Shown: in pieces, positions 35,668-44,262 of the stretch
Layout of the letters: each line of letters begins with the position of its first letter
How positions within the stretch are numbered: position 1 is the first letter of the stretch
Origin: Isoetes taiwanensis
Taxonomy: Eukaryota; Streptophyta; Lycopodiopsida; Isoetales; Isoetaceae
DNA: 64,000 nt
Assembly: GCA_021234155.1 (NCBI GenBank)
Contig: JAJEKV010000217.1
Span: 312,001 to 376,000 of the forward strand
Direction of reading: 5' to 3'
Notes under the pieces: generated by a model
Databases searched by the model: none
What the model was told of the DNA's origin: nothing
What the model saw: only the letters and a program-made list of their open reading frames with translations
Position numbers and translations under genes: made by a program

Positions 35668-35889
35668 ATGTCTCCTGTAATTTCTGTGTTCTTGCCCCAT
35701 TTACAGAACTCCCAAGGTCAAGAAGTGGGAGGTTTTGTCTCAATAGGTTCGTGGGTGAGTATGGTGCCATCATCCAGGGGCGAGCATAGAGGATTAGCGA
35801 CAAAAGGCGATCAGGCGTCGCGGACACATTGGATAGGTAGGATAAAAGAGTTCAAGTTGAATTCTAGCGCCGGAAAGTGGAAAGTATAA
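35668..35889 (+). CDS. Insertion ORF 1, unrecognised
   Basis: 73 codons from the ATG at 35668; the frame is open further upstream to 35452. The sequence before the ATG is C/T-rich (CCGCCTTCACTCCTCATCTG), like the leaders of the insertion ORFs at 40-43 kb. The small protein has a basic C-terminus (RIKEFKLNSSAGKWKV). A hairpin of the element's family starts 103 bp after the stop. No homology recognised; coding status rests only on this layout. Confidence 0.3.
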   Translation: MSPVISVFLPHLQNSQGQEVGGFVSIGSWVSMVPSSRGEHRGLATKGDQASRTHWIGRIKEFKLNSSAGKWKV

Positions 35890-35991
35890 CAATACGACAT
35901 GCATATACCCCTTCCGATATGGCCAAAGAGCTAATCTCCACCAAAAAGCGGCTTCCCAAAATTGCCATAAAATGGTAACCACCTTTAAACG

Positions 35992-36063
35992 GATCACACG
36001 ACGCCGAAGCTAGTACAGCCGCCTACTTAAGCTGCGTAGAGATAGTTTCGGCGTCGTGTGATC
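35992..36063. terminator. Hairpin 1 of insertion family
   Basis: Perfect 17-bp stem GATCACACGACGCCGAA / TTCGGCGTCGTGTGATC with a 38-base loop, 103 bp after the stop of ORF 1. Candidate transcript-end signal (inference). Confidence 0.7.
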
Positions 36064-36373
36064 TTCTTATCTTTTCATTTCTTTTCGTTGACACGTGTTT
36101 ACAAACAAATTTATTGTGCGGGGTTTATGTTTATCGGGCGTCGTGGATGTCATTCCGGCGAAAGTATTAGTAGTGTACTTTGTCGTGTATCACATAGACA
36201 TCGGAATTGTCCTTTTCAAGGTATGGATCGTGACTTTGCGGGTATAGGCATCTGGTTTTTCACGGACATGATTATAGCGTAAAGGTCAGGGAAACCGAGC
36301 TTGAGGCGGTTGAATTGCCCCCTTTAAGTGAACTTTGTAAACCCGCAGGACTAATGAGAACAATGTAATTGCA

Positions 36374-36910
36374 ATGAAGAAATGCATGGGTGACGAGGTG
36401 CAAGCGGGGAATAAAAAACGGAGGCGTGAGGATGAGTTTCAAAATCTTCACACCGTTTGAGGTATTTGCTAACATATTCGGATGGCGCAGGAAGTTGAAA
36501 AAGCTCTCAAGACATATACGTGCTTTCTCCCCGCCGATTTTGTGGATGGCTTATTTTTGGTTCCGACACGGGATGTTCGATTCCACGAATCATCCGGTCA
36601 ACTAATGAGAGGTCAGCGTAGTTAAGTCCTCCTTTAAGTTCGGATACTTTCTTCCAAAACAATATTTTATCGTTAATTGTCAACTAGAGCGAAGGAAACA
36701 GAAAAAGAGGCTGCACAACTTTTTGAGAGCCGTTTGAGGACCATAATAGACACTCCGTCGCGGTGGATATTCGAGTATGGAGAGGGAGGAAGTCATTTAT
36801 CGGCCACCATGGAAGCGAATGGCCATTATCGAGCTAAGAGTGCTAATGGAGAGAGGAAATTCTTTGGCGACTTCCATTATTTTATTGATGGCATTAGGGT
36901 TGGTTACTGA
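36374..36910 (+). pseudogene. Insertion ORF 2, broken
   Basis: The frame starts with a short basic protein segment from the ATG at 36374 (GNKKRRREDEFQN). It stops, and is followed in other phases by LPADFVDGLFLVPTRDVRF and by KEAAQLFESRLRTIIDTPS ... RKFFGDFHYFIDG to 36910. At least three indels. The segments look like one gene of about 180 codons. Function not recognised. Confidence 0.35.
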
Positions 36911-37149
36911 GGCAAGAGGAAATGTAAAGTTTAGTGAGTTCAGCGATCAACAAGAAATTGTCTATCGGCTAGCGCTTTGAATCTCGGTTTTATTTGTGTT
37001 TTTTGTCGATGTTTTTAGGGTTCCGTATTTTGTCGATATTTTTAGGGTTCCGTACAATTATTTAAAAACGTTACCATCATATTTTACTTTAACTTCTGTT
37101 TTTTACTATTTATCTCCTGCCAGTTGTCTATTTTTGTCAGTGTTCGTAG

Positions 37150-37156
37150 TATAAAG
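37150..37156 (+). promoter_or_regulatory. TATA box of the H3-like gene
   Basis: TATAAAG only 26 bases before the ATG at 37176. If transcription starts at the usual 25-32 bases, the mRNA would have almost no leader. Confidence 0.45.
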
Positions 37157-37175
37157 CGTCATCCGCTGAGAAGCC

Positions 37176-38030
37176 ATGGCAAGAACTAAGCAAACTGCAA
37201 GGATCCATCCAGGTGGTGTAAGGCCAGGTGATTACATTAGTCCGCCTTCTTCATCTGACTCTGAAGTCTCTGATAGAGATTCTCCTCCTCCGACCATGCC
37301 TAACAGAAGACCCGGAAAAGAAATCCGCATGACAGACCGCGGGAGAAGCAGCTCCGGAGTAAGTAGGGAGGTGCACTCCGGTTCGGAGACAGAGGATGAA
37401 AATGTGAGAGACCCATGGCGAGAATATGATGCGGATTAATTATTGGGCAGCGCCTCTTCTTGCTCTTCTGCTCCTCCTGTTCCTCTGTGGAGGTGCGGGA
37501 CCTTCAAATCGAGGAGGAGGCCCAGGAAAAAAGGGGAAGGCGACCGAGGAATGTGAGAGGAGACGGAAGAAGAGTCCGAGCGAAACGACTCGATCTTTGG
37601 GGGAGGAGGCGGCCGGAAGAATCGGCCGAGCAACGGCCCAAATCTTTGGGGTGGGTGAGGGTAGAGGGCGAAGCGGAAGAAAGCCTGGTATTAAAAGCTT
37701 AGCGAGATTAAGAAGTATCGGAAGAGCACCGAGATGGTCATTCAGCGTCTCCCATTTGCCGGGCTCGTGAGATAGATGCAAGAGTGTGGTGCGATACATC
37801 ATACCGATTCTGAGAATTCAAGCAAGCGCCTTAAATGCTCTTCAAATGGCCGGGCGGTTGGTGTCGATACGTTCGAGGACTCGCAGACTTGCAGCAATAC
37901 ATGCCAAGCGGGTGATTTGTCATGCCCAAGGACATGCGCCTGCGTCTTACGCATAAGGGATCCCGAGTACTATGGTCAAAATTTTATGGCTGAATACAAC
38001 AAGAAGAAAAGACCCGAGAAAAAGTGGTGA
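37176..38030 (+). pseudogene. Histone H3-like gene with long tail, frameshifted
   Basis: The ORF begins MARTKQTAR, identical to H3 residues 1-8 after the Met, then departs (IHPGGVRPGDY) into a Ser/Asp/Arg-rich linker ending at a stop at 37439. Further on, in three alternating frames, are H3-fold blocks in the right order. First comes EIKKYRKSTE with IQRLPFAGLVR (37704-37772; H3 alpha-N/alpha-1 '[24 protein letters not shown]'). ASALNALQMA follows (alpha-2 'SAVMALQEA'), then AIHAKRVI and MPKDMRL (about 37897-37950; 'AIHAKRVTIMPKDIQLA'), and RIRD. The tail-to-fold distance is about 175 codons against about 43 in normal H3, so it is a divergent H3 with an expanded tail. About five indels or stops make it a pseudogene. 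The C-terminus is extended and basic (KKKRPEKKW). Confidence 0.8.
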
Positions 38031-38134
38031 AGTGCCTTTGTGTTTTTTTCATATGTATAATATTTCTTAATGCAATGGCTTTATAAGCTTAATCTCTTAG
38101 TCCATTTCTTTCTTAGAAGCCTAGCTTAAGCACA

Positions 38135-38154
38135 TTTTTTTTTTTTTTTTTTTT
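38135..38154. repeat. Poly(T) run
   Basis: 20 T's just before hairpin 2. Confidence 0.9.
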
Positions 38155-38168
38155 AATGTTATGCGTGA

Positions 38169-38234
38169 GGATCACGACGTAGCCAGCAAGCATTGTGCTT
38201 TTTGTTGCACATAGTAGTCTTTGTCGTGTGATCC
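38169..38234. terminator. Hairpin 2 of insertion family
   Basis: GGATCACGACG... pairs imperfectly with ...TTGTCGTGTGATCC. It lies 139 bp after the stop of the H3-like gene. Confidence 0.55.
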
Positions 38235-38237
38235 AAC

Positions 38238-38267
38238 CCCTAACCCTAACCCTAACCCTAACCCTAA
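38238..38267. repeat. Interstitial telomere-like repeat (CCCTAA)5
   Basis: Five perfect units of the hexamer CCCTAA (TTAGGG), directly after hairpin 2. Most plants use the heptamer TTTAGGG, so the unit type is notable. Confidence 0.9.
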
Positions 38268-38401
38268 AATGTGCGGAGAAATCTCCCCACAACGGCTGTG
38301 TCCCCTTTCATAATCGACAAGCGGCTACTTGAGTTCAAAAAGTGACGGCGCCTTACACGGCTCCTAAACATCTTCTTGTTTTTTTCGTCGTTTGCTTAGC
38401 C

Positions 38402-38722
38402 ATGGATTGTTATGTGAAGTTCACGGAATGGTATGCATCCGCCCCTCATGACAACGAGGAAGTTCGGGAACTGCGATTTATCCGTTCTATTGCAAGGAGT
38501 TGGACATCATGGCAAGCGATGGTGAGCTTGGATGCTATCGCGAGGTTGCTTTAGCTTTCACCTGCACGCTTGGTCTCGGCGCCGTCCTTTGCGGATGTCG
38601 GCTCGTGGATTCCAAAACCAGCTCTAGAGGAGGCGGCTTCCCATTTGCAAAGCGGGGAAGATGTTTTTCAAGAATCTTTGCAAGAGCGGGCTCCTCCTGG
38701 CCGCGTCCTTGTGCTTAAGAAG
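38402..38722 (+). pseudogene. Insertion ORF 4, broken
   Basis: The ATG at 38402 opens MDCYVKFTEWYASAP ... ELRFIRSIARSW. Overlapping frames then continue with DIMASDGELGCYREVALAF and with SWIPKPALEEAASHLQSGED. The last stop is near 38720. One or two one-base shifts would join the pieces into about 105 codons. No family recognised, and no family hairpin follows it. Confidence 0.3.
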
Positions 38723-38829
38723 GTATCTTATTTCTCTTTGCCGTTTGCATTTGCTAGTTATTGCATTCTGCCGCCAAACCGAAGATACTGCTTGGAAACA
38801 ATGAAATCTTTAAGCCAAGGAAATAAGTT

Positions 38830-39806
38830 ATGTGTGATGATGTTGACTATGACGTAGAAATGGAGATAGATCTACAAGAAGAAGAGCAAGAATGTAGGAG
38901 TTTTAACCCGGCCTTGGGCCTTGGGTGAACCAGGAGGAGGGAGATGATTCGAAGGTGATGAGGATGGGGATGAGGATGAAAAGAAGTTGTGCGACATAAC
39001 GCCAATTTTAGTGGAAGGCAAAGAATACTTATTGCTAAGTGATATCTTGAGGAACCCGTCTATGTTCTTAATGTGTGCTAGGGAAGGCGAGCTTATCGAT
39101 TACCTTGGCGAATGGGAAAACTTAGGCCTAGATTTTTGAAGAGGATTTGGACAAAGAGATGTTTGAAGTATCTAATTATACCGGCAATGCTATAAAGCTT
39201 AAAGAAGCATATATGAGAGAATTTGGAGTCTCGATTTGCTCAAGATGAGGCGAATCTACCAACGGAAGAAGAATTCCGGCGTCTCAGGTGCAAAGCCGCC
39301 AACGGGATCTGAGGTTTGGCGGGCCCTTGATCAATCGGCAACATAAGCACAGTAGATGAGGATAAATGTGAAGAAGATAATCTTGAGGGTTCTTATTTGT
39401 GGGAAGTAGATGATTTTTCTTGCCGACATGCACGAGGGGCGAGGGAAAGATTGAAGGACTCTACATTGTTAAGATATATCTCAAGATTCGTTAATGGGGA
39501 GATAATCGTCTTGTGAGAACTTTTCGGTCCAAAGGGTGCGAGTTTGTCTATTACCCCTCCGTGCATTATGCATGTTGGGAACCATTCCCAATTGGCATCA
39601 AAAACGAAAGGGTGATAGCAACCGGGATGTCGTGTTACAATATTTTGGCGACCAAGGTCTGCTTGGCGAAGCAATATGTTAAATTTTTTAGGCTTTGGCT
39701 TGACTCACCCAAGGTTGGAAGCGGGGTCGATAACATGGAAGTCATTGCCTTGTTGGATCGGTCTTGTGAGGGGGGATTGAAAGAGCATGAAATTGGATTG
39801 ACTTAA
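38830..39806 (+). pseudogene. Insertion ORF 5, broken, longest plus-strand gene
   Basis: Starts MCDDVDYDVEMEIDLQEEEQ (acidic), then after a frame change KLCDITPILVEGKEYLLLSD ... GELIDYLGEWENLG. It ends in the intact stretch 39513-39806 with CEFVYYPSVHYACWEPFPI and YNILATKVCLAKQYVKFF. About 310 codons in all with several stops. The C-terminal half has the Trp/Tyr-rich look of a globular domain. Not recognised. Hairpin 3 starts 113 bp after the stop. Confidence 0.4.
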
Positions 39807-39918
39807 GCTTGAGAAATTGGAAGTTATATGTTTTCCAACTTGTATCGGTAAAATTATTTATGTACGGATTGTCCTTCCGAAATTCCTAATAAAAATTATT
39901 TTATTTGTATTTATTCAC

Positions 39919-39977
39919 ATCACGCGAAATACATCAGTCTGATTTTCTGTCATATCTAGGTTTTCGCGTCGTGTGAT
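39919..39977. terminator. Hairpin 3 of insertion family
   Basis: ATCACGCGAAA pairs with TTTTCGCGTCGTGTGAT (arms ATCAC-GCGAAA / ATCACACGACGCGAAA), 113 bp after ORF 5. Confidence 0.65.
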
Positions 39978-40036
39978 ATCTATCTCGAAGAAATGAAATA
40001 TTATTGGAAAAACACAATTAATTTATTTATTCCGCT

Positions 40037-40064
40037 CGTGTGACTCATGTTATAAATAGAAGAC
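40037..40064 (+). promoter_or_regulatory. Promoter module of coiled-coil gene A
   Basis: CGTGTGACTCA followed by ATGTTATAAATAGAAGAC (TATAAATA at 40051-40058). The same module stands before copy B at 40916-40962. Confidence 0.6.
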
Positions 40065-40146
40065 CGATGTCCACGCTGACCTCCGATCGCCTTCCGCCTT
40101 CTGCTCATCTTCTACTTCCGGCTTCCGCCTTCCACCTTCTGCTCCG

Positions 40147-40542
40147 ATGGCATCATCATCTTCCTCTAGCAAGCGACCACGCCAAGATAGCACTCCCCAG
40201 CCCCCAGAGCTGCCCGTGGACATCACCCTTGCAGTGGTGATGAAGAGATTCAAGGAGATCCATGATGAAAACAACCGTCTCGTCGCCGAGAACAATGAGG
40301 CGGTCGACAGATTAGCCTTCACGAGGGAGCTGCTGCACGAGCGAGACGTTGAGCTCGTGGAAACATTCGCCATGTACCAAGAGGCGACGAGCCGCAGGGC
40401 CGAGGCAGTTGAAACTGCTCACATGATTTGGGCAGCCTTAGAAGATATGGAGAAGAAGCTCCGAGCTGCGGAGGATGAGAACGCAGTTATACGGCCACCT
40501 GCAGGACATGAAAATCAGCTAGAGGATCATGAAGATCCCTAG
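40147..40542 (+). CDS. Coiled-coil protein A (intact), insertion gene family
   Basis: 131 codons, uninterrupted, from an ATG 89 bases after the TATA box. The start is a Ser-rich stretch (MASSSSSSKRPRQD) with a basic nuclear-type patch. A long heptad-like helix follows (VVMKRFKEIHDENNRLVAEN ... LLHERDVELVETFAMYQEA ... LEDMEKKLRAAEDENA). It ends acidic (LEDHEDP). Probably a dimeric coiled-coil protein, possibly DNA- or chromatin-associated; function unknown. Three diverged, broken relatives follow at 41.06, 42.04 and 42.89 kb, so the gene was tandemly amplified. It is the best-preserved long gene of the insertion. C/T-rich leader (CGCCTTCCGCCTTCTGCTC). Confidence 0.65.
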   Translation: MASSSSSSKRPRQDSTPQPPELPVDITLAVVMKRFKEIHDENNRLVAENNEAVDRLAFTRELLHERDVELVETFAMYQEATSRRAEAVETAHMIWAALEDMEKKLRAAEDENAVIRPPAGHENQLEDHEDP

Positions 40543-40644
40543 CCGTTGTATCTATCTATTTTTTGCTTCAAAGAAAAGTTTTCTCTATTTTTTGCTTCTA
40601 TCTATCCTGTTGTTCCAATGTATGTTCTGTTTTATTAAAATATC

Positions 40645-40708
40645 ACGACCTTGAAATGCCTTGCTTTGCAATTAGGTAGCAATCAATGGATTTCGGCCGG
40701 TGATCTCC
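40645..40708. terminator. Hairpin-like 3' element of copy A
   Basis: ATCACGACC...CGGCCGGTGAT, a degenerate member of the family. The inner part (TGCAATTAGGTAGCAATCAA) is shared almost exactly with 41530-41550 after copy B. Confidence 0.5.
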
Positions 40709-40807
40709 ATGCCGATTCTATTTTGCTTCAATGAGAAGTTCTATCTTTAGTTATGTATCGGTAAAATTACTTATGTATAGATTGTATCAGAAATTATCAA
40801 TAAAATT

Positions 40808-40922
40808 ATCACACGAGCTTTCTCGGAAGAAAAGGCGTTAGAAGAAATGCGGTCCTTTTTCCTCACGACGCCGAGAAGTAACGGTCGATTTTCCGACCCA
40901 CGGCATCCTTCGTGGTCGTGTG
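40808..40922. repeat. Half-site pair of hairpin family
   Basis: ATCACACGA at 40808 and TCGTGTGA at about 40915 with unrelated sequence between, including CACGACGCCGAGAAG at 40864. A stretched or doubled member of the family overlapping the promoter of copy B. Confidence 0.4.
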
Positions 40923-40947
40923 ACTCAAGCTACTACGAAATCCATGT

Positions 40948-40955
40948 TATAAATA
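40948..40955 (+). promoter_or_regulatory. TATA box of coiled-coil gene B
   Basis: TATAAATA in the shared context CCATGTTATAAATAGAAGAC, 103 bases before the ATG. Confidence 0.55.
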
Positions 40956-41057
40956 GAAGACTTTCTATCTTGCCTTCGACCTCGATCCTCTTAGCCTTAG
41001 CCTTCTTACGCTCATCTTCCCCTTCCAGCCTTCCTTCCGCCTTAGCCTTCTCCTCCG

Positions 41058-41417
41058 ATGGCATCTTCATCCTCCTCCGATAGCGGCCCGGCGCCCTTTA
41101 ACTGCGGACATCACCCTTCTTTGTGGTGATGAAGAGATTCAAGGAGGTTCACGGCAACAAAAGTCGCCATGCCGTCAGAAGATGGAGGCGGTGGACAAGT
41201 TAGAATTCACTAGGGTATTTTGCATGGAGCGAGACCTTGAGCTCGTGACAACATTAACCAGTGCAGAGAGGCCAATAGCCGAGGGTGGGGTCGGCGATTT
41301 AAGCGCACACAACATTTCGCAGAGCTAGAAGATATGGAGAAGAAGCTTCGAAGTGCTGCGGAGGATGAGAACGCTGACTTTCTACGGCTTGCCTACGGGG
41401 ATCATGAAGATCCGTAG
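41058..41417 (+). pseudogene. Coiled-coil gene B, frameshifted paralogue
   Basis: Begins MASSSSSDSGPAPF and ends LEDMEKKLRSAAEDENA ... YGDHEDP in one phase. The middle (ADITLL, KMEAVDKLEFTRVF, MERDLELVTTL) lies in other phases and aligns with copy A. It is a tandem duplicate of the 40.15-kb gene with at least three indels. The 3' sequence is also duplicated, including the hairpin element. Confidence 0.7.
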
Positions 41418-41503
41418 CCATTGTATATATATTTTTGTTTCAAAGAAAAATTTGCTCTATTTCTTGCTTCTATCCGTTCTCTTGTTTTGTTTTATTAAAA
41501 GAT

Positions 41504-41567
41504 CACACGACGAAATGCCATTCTTGCAATTAGGTAGCAATCAATGGATTTGGCGTCAGATGATCTC
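41504..41567. terminator. Hairpin 5 of insertion family
   Basis: GATCACACGACGAAAT ... ATTTGGCGTCAGATGATC, imperfect stem, about 90 bp after the stop of copy B. Confidence 0.55.
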
Positions 41568-41939
41568 CACAACGCATACACCTCGTTGTATGTATAAATT
41601 CATAATTTATTAATGGAAAAGTGTATGTAACACAAATATCTAGCTAGATTATGTGATATAACTTGCGGGTAAATCTTTAATTTGCATGTGGATGACAACG
41701 TCTATTCACATACGTGGCTTGTGGATGACAACGTCATGCCAAGGGCGTGGCATCTTATTTGCCACAATAATGCTTGTCTTTTTATGCGGCGGCATACAAG
41801 ATGCGGCTAGGATATGACGGATCCCATGATGCGAACATAGGCTACGTTGCCTAATTGAATGCTATAATTTAGCCTCGTGGGATTATTACACAACTTTATC
41901 GGTAGTCGCAACCGTAGATTCCAACGTATCTCTAGTTTC
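41568..41939. other. Gene-free spacer
   Basis: Contains two copies of GTGGATGACAACGTC (about 41687 and 41721). Nothing coding seen. Confidence 0.4.
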
Positions 41940-41948
41940 TATATAAAA
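41940..41948 (+). promoter_or_regulatory. TATA box of gene C
   Basis: TATATAAAA 99 bases before the ATG at 42039, with a C/T-rich leader between. Confidence 0.5.
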
Positions 41949-42038
41949 CGTCGGAGGCCTTTGTCTTCTCCTATCCGCCATCTTACGTTTCTACCACATC
42001 AGCCCTCGACCATCACTCCTGTTCTCCCATCACTTTCA

Positions 42039-42500
42039 ATGGCCTCCGGCTCCGGTTCCATCCCGCCAGATCTTGTCTCAAGTTTTGGTCAAGGGAAATT
42101 GAGAATATTTGACCGAGGAGGAGGGCGGATCCGCCTTCTAAAAAAAAGAATGATGAAGACGTCGCCAAGCTGGTTCTTGGGAGAGGAAAAGGCCGCCTTC
42201 TACTGAGGAGGTGATTTTAGTCTTGGCGACAATCAGCGGGCTGCCTTAGACCGCATGAATTGCGCCCCACGAGATATAACCTCCAAGAGAGGCTTAGGGC
42301 GCTGTCGGCGGGGAGAGGGCTGCGAGCCCAACTTCGATGAGCGGGAAGATAAGGTTGCGGAATATGAGAGCGTGGTTTGGGGCAGGCAATCATGTTGGAG
42401 GAGCAGAAAAATTATCAACGCCCTCCGGGAAGAGCTTGCGGCGATCATAGGCATCGGGCTCCTCCTAGAGGGGCGTTTTTTTAATGTTTGTAATTGGTTT
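42039..42500 (+). pseudogene. Insertion gene C, broken, related start
   Basis: Starts MASGSGSIPPDLVSS, in the same style as copies A, B and D. Later segments sit in different phases: KKKNDEDVAKLVLGRGKAAF, then RMNCAPRDITSKRG, and DEREDKVAEYESVVWG. They suggest a charged, helical protein, but the coiled-coil alignment to copy A is weak. Placed in the family by its start, leader and position in the tandem series. Hairpin 6 follows within about 100 bp. Confidence 0.4.
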
Positions 42501-42595
42501 TATTTTTCAATGGGAAAAGTTTTTGACAAATGTACCGAATATTACGTTTCCTATTTTTAATTTTCAATATCCGTGGTAGAGAGAATGACAAGACA

Positions 42596-42660
42596 GATCA
42601 CACGAAGCGAAACCCTTCATAGGGTTTTAAAGCTCGTGTGCAGATTTCGCGTGGTGTGAT
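42596..42660. terminator. Hairpin 6 of insertion family
   Basis: GATCACACGAAGCGAAA / TTTCGCGTGGTGTGAT, 15 of 16 positions pairing or near-pairing. Confidence 0.65.
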
Positions 42661-42795
42661 ATACAGTGTAGTTAGAATAGTTATTAATGTGTTCCAGCGG
42701 ACAGTACCATTAATGTGTTCTAGCGGACACAAAGCGAGAATCCCTCGACATGTGCGGCGGCGTGAGTGTGTTTAATATGTTCAAGCGCTAATATG

Positions 42796-42802
42796 TATAA
42801 AT
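42796..42802 (+). promoter_or_regulatory. TATA box of gene D
   Basis: TATAAAT 92 bases before the ATG at 42888. Confidence 0.45.
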
Positions 42803-42887
42803 TGAGGTCCTTGCATGTGCTCCTTCCGCCGGTTAGAGTCTTTGCTCCTCACTTCTATAATCTTAACGTCCCTCCCATTTGTCATCT

Positions 42888-43400
42888 ATGGCCTCCACAT
42901 CCTCAACCGCTGATAATGGAAAAGCGCCAAGAGGATAGAACTCCCCTTCGACATAGTGTTGGGTGTTCTAATGAAGAGGTTGAAGGAGCAAGATGATCTT
43001 CTAAAGGAAACGCCGTTACAATTCAGCGAAGAAGAAAGAGAATGAATTCAACCTTTCATTCTCGTGCCGTAGCGGAGAGGCAAATCAGTGGTTGAATAGA
43101 AATTTGGACGGGATGACATGCCCCAACAACCGCTGACCGAGGTGGTTATGACGGCGACCAGGATGCTAATTCAGAGCGAAGAACACGTTGTGCTATTGGG
43201 GGCGGGAGCGGGACATGTACAAAGAGATGGTGGGACAGATTGGAGGAACGTTTGGATAGGGTGATTGCTCGCTTGAGGGAAGAGATGAAGACAAAGGCGA
43301 GGGGCGGAGCTGATGATGATGATGAAGATAATGAAGAAGAGCTTCGCCTTTGGAGCAACAATGAGTCGTTGTATTTTGTTTTTCAATGTAACATCTTTCA
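42888..43400 (+). pseudogene. Insertion gene D, broken, coiled-coil type
   Basis: Opens MASTSSTADNGKAPRG. Later phases read RERDMYKEMVGQ and ERLDRVIARLREEMKTKARG, then an acidic run of Asp/Glu (ADDDDEDNEEELRLW). Heptad-like and highly charged, as copy A. Three or more indels. It is the last plus-strand gene before the convergent minus-strand block. Confidence 0.5.
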
Positions 43401-43447
43401 CAACTTTAATCAAAAGTAACCCTTTTTATTATTATCTTGTAAAGCTT

Positions 43448-43589
43448 CACACGGCACGCGAAGCCACATAAATGCAAGCAATAGCGAACTCCCTTTAAGC
43501 CAGCCAGTATGATATCTAAATAAGATCACACGGCGCGAAGCTACGGTTGTGCAAACAAGGTTGGAGCAAAAGTACTTGGCGTCGTGTGA
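43448..43589. terminator. Hairpins 7 and 8 at the convergent junction
   Basis: A single arm TCACACGGCACGCGAAG at about 43449, then a full hairpin 43524-43589: GATCACACGGCGCGAAG / CTTGGCGTCGTGTGA. They separate the plus-strand genes from the minus-strand block, where each side would need an end signal. Confidence 0.65.
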
Positions 43590-43599
43590 ACATGCTACA

Positions 43600-44262
43600 C
43601 ATTACAAGTATACTTTACGATTCTTTGTCTCTTAGATCTCCTTTGTTGCGATGCTAGTGGGGCCCTAGAATTTTGCCAAGCAACTTTCCGTTTTCTCTTG
43701 ACATTATGCCAATGGTGTTTACGACTTACGGGTTGCTCCTTAAAAGCGACCTTCTTGTCGTGTTAGCCATCGCCCTTCTATAAAACCACTCTGTCATCCG
43801 TCTTAGAGGGTTGGTTCCCACATTTCCACCCCCTCTTTGAGTGTTACGATGAAAGGCTATTTTAGCTTGTTTATGCGACTTCTCCATGCCTTGTGCACTC
43901 CACCTTTGCTAGGCTTCCATACTTCCTAAAAACCAAGGTGCATGAGCCCAAAGATGTGCAAGTAGTCGCATTGACTTCACTCTCTCCCCATGCGTCTATG
44001 AAAGCTTTAATAAATTTGTTATTCGCTTGCGCGAACATTTACGCATCTTCTCTTGTGAGGTCCATTCTCACGAATGTATGGGAACAATTGGACAATGCAT
44101 CCCATGCTTTTTTCCTCAATGCCGAGCGAGCGCCATGCAATGCGGTCTGCTCGCATCAACCAGCAATTTTCCAAATTCATAGACCTTTTCTCCCATCGGT
44201 TTCCATTGAGCCTCTCTATGATTCTTTATGAAGCGTCGAGCTTTCATCCCTCAATTGACACC
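43600..44262. other. Spacer, possible 3' part of the minus-strand gene
   Basis: Short broken minus-strand frames only; nothing recognised. Confidence 0.35.
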
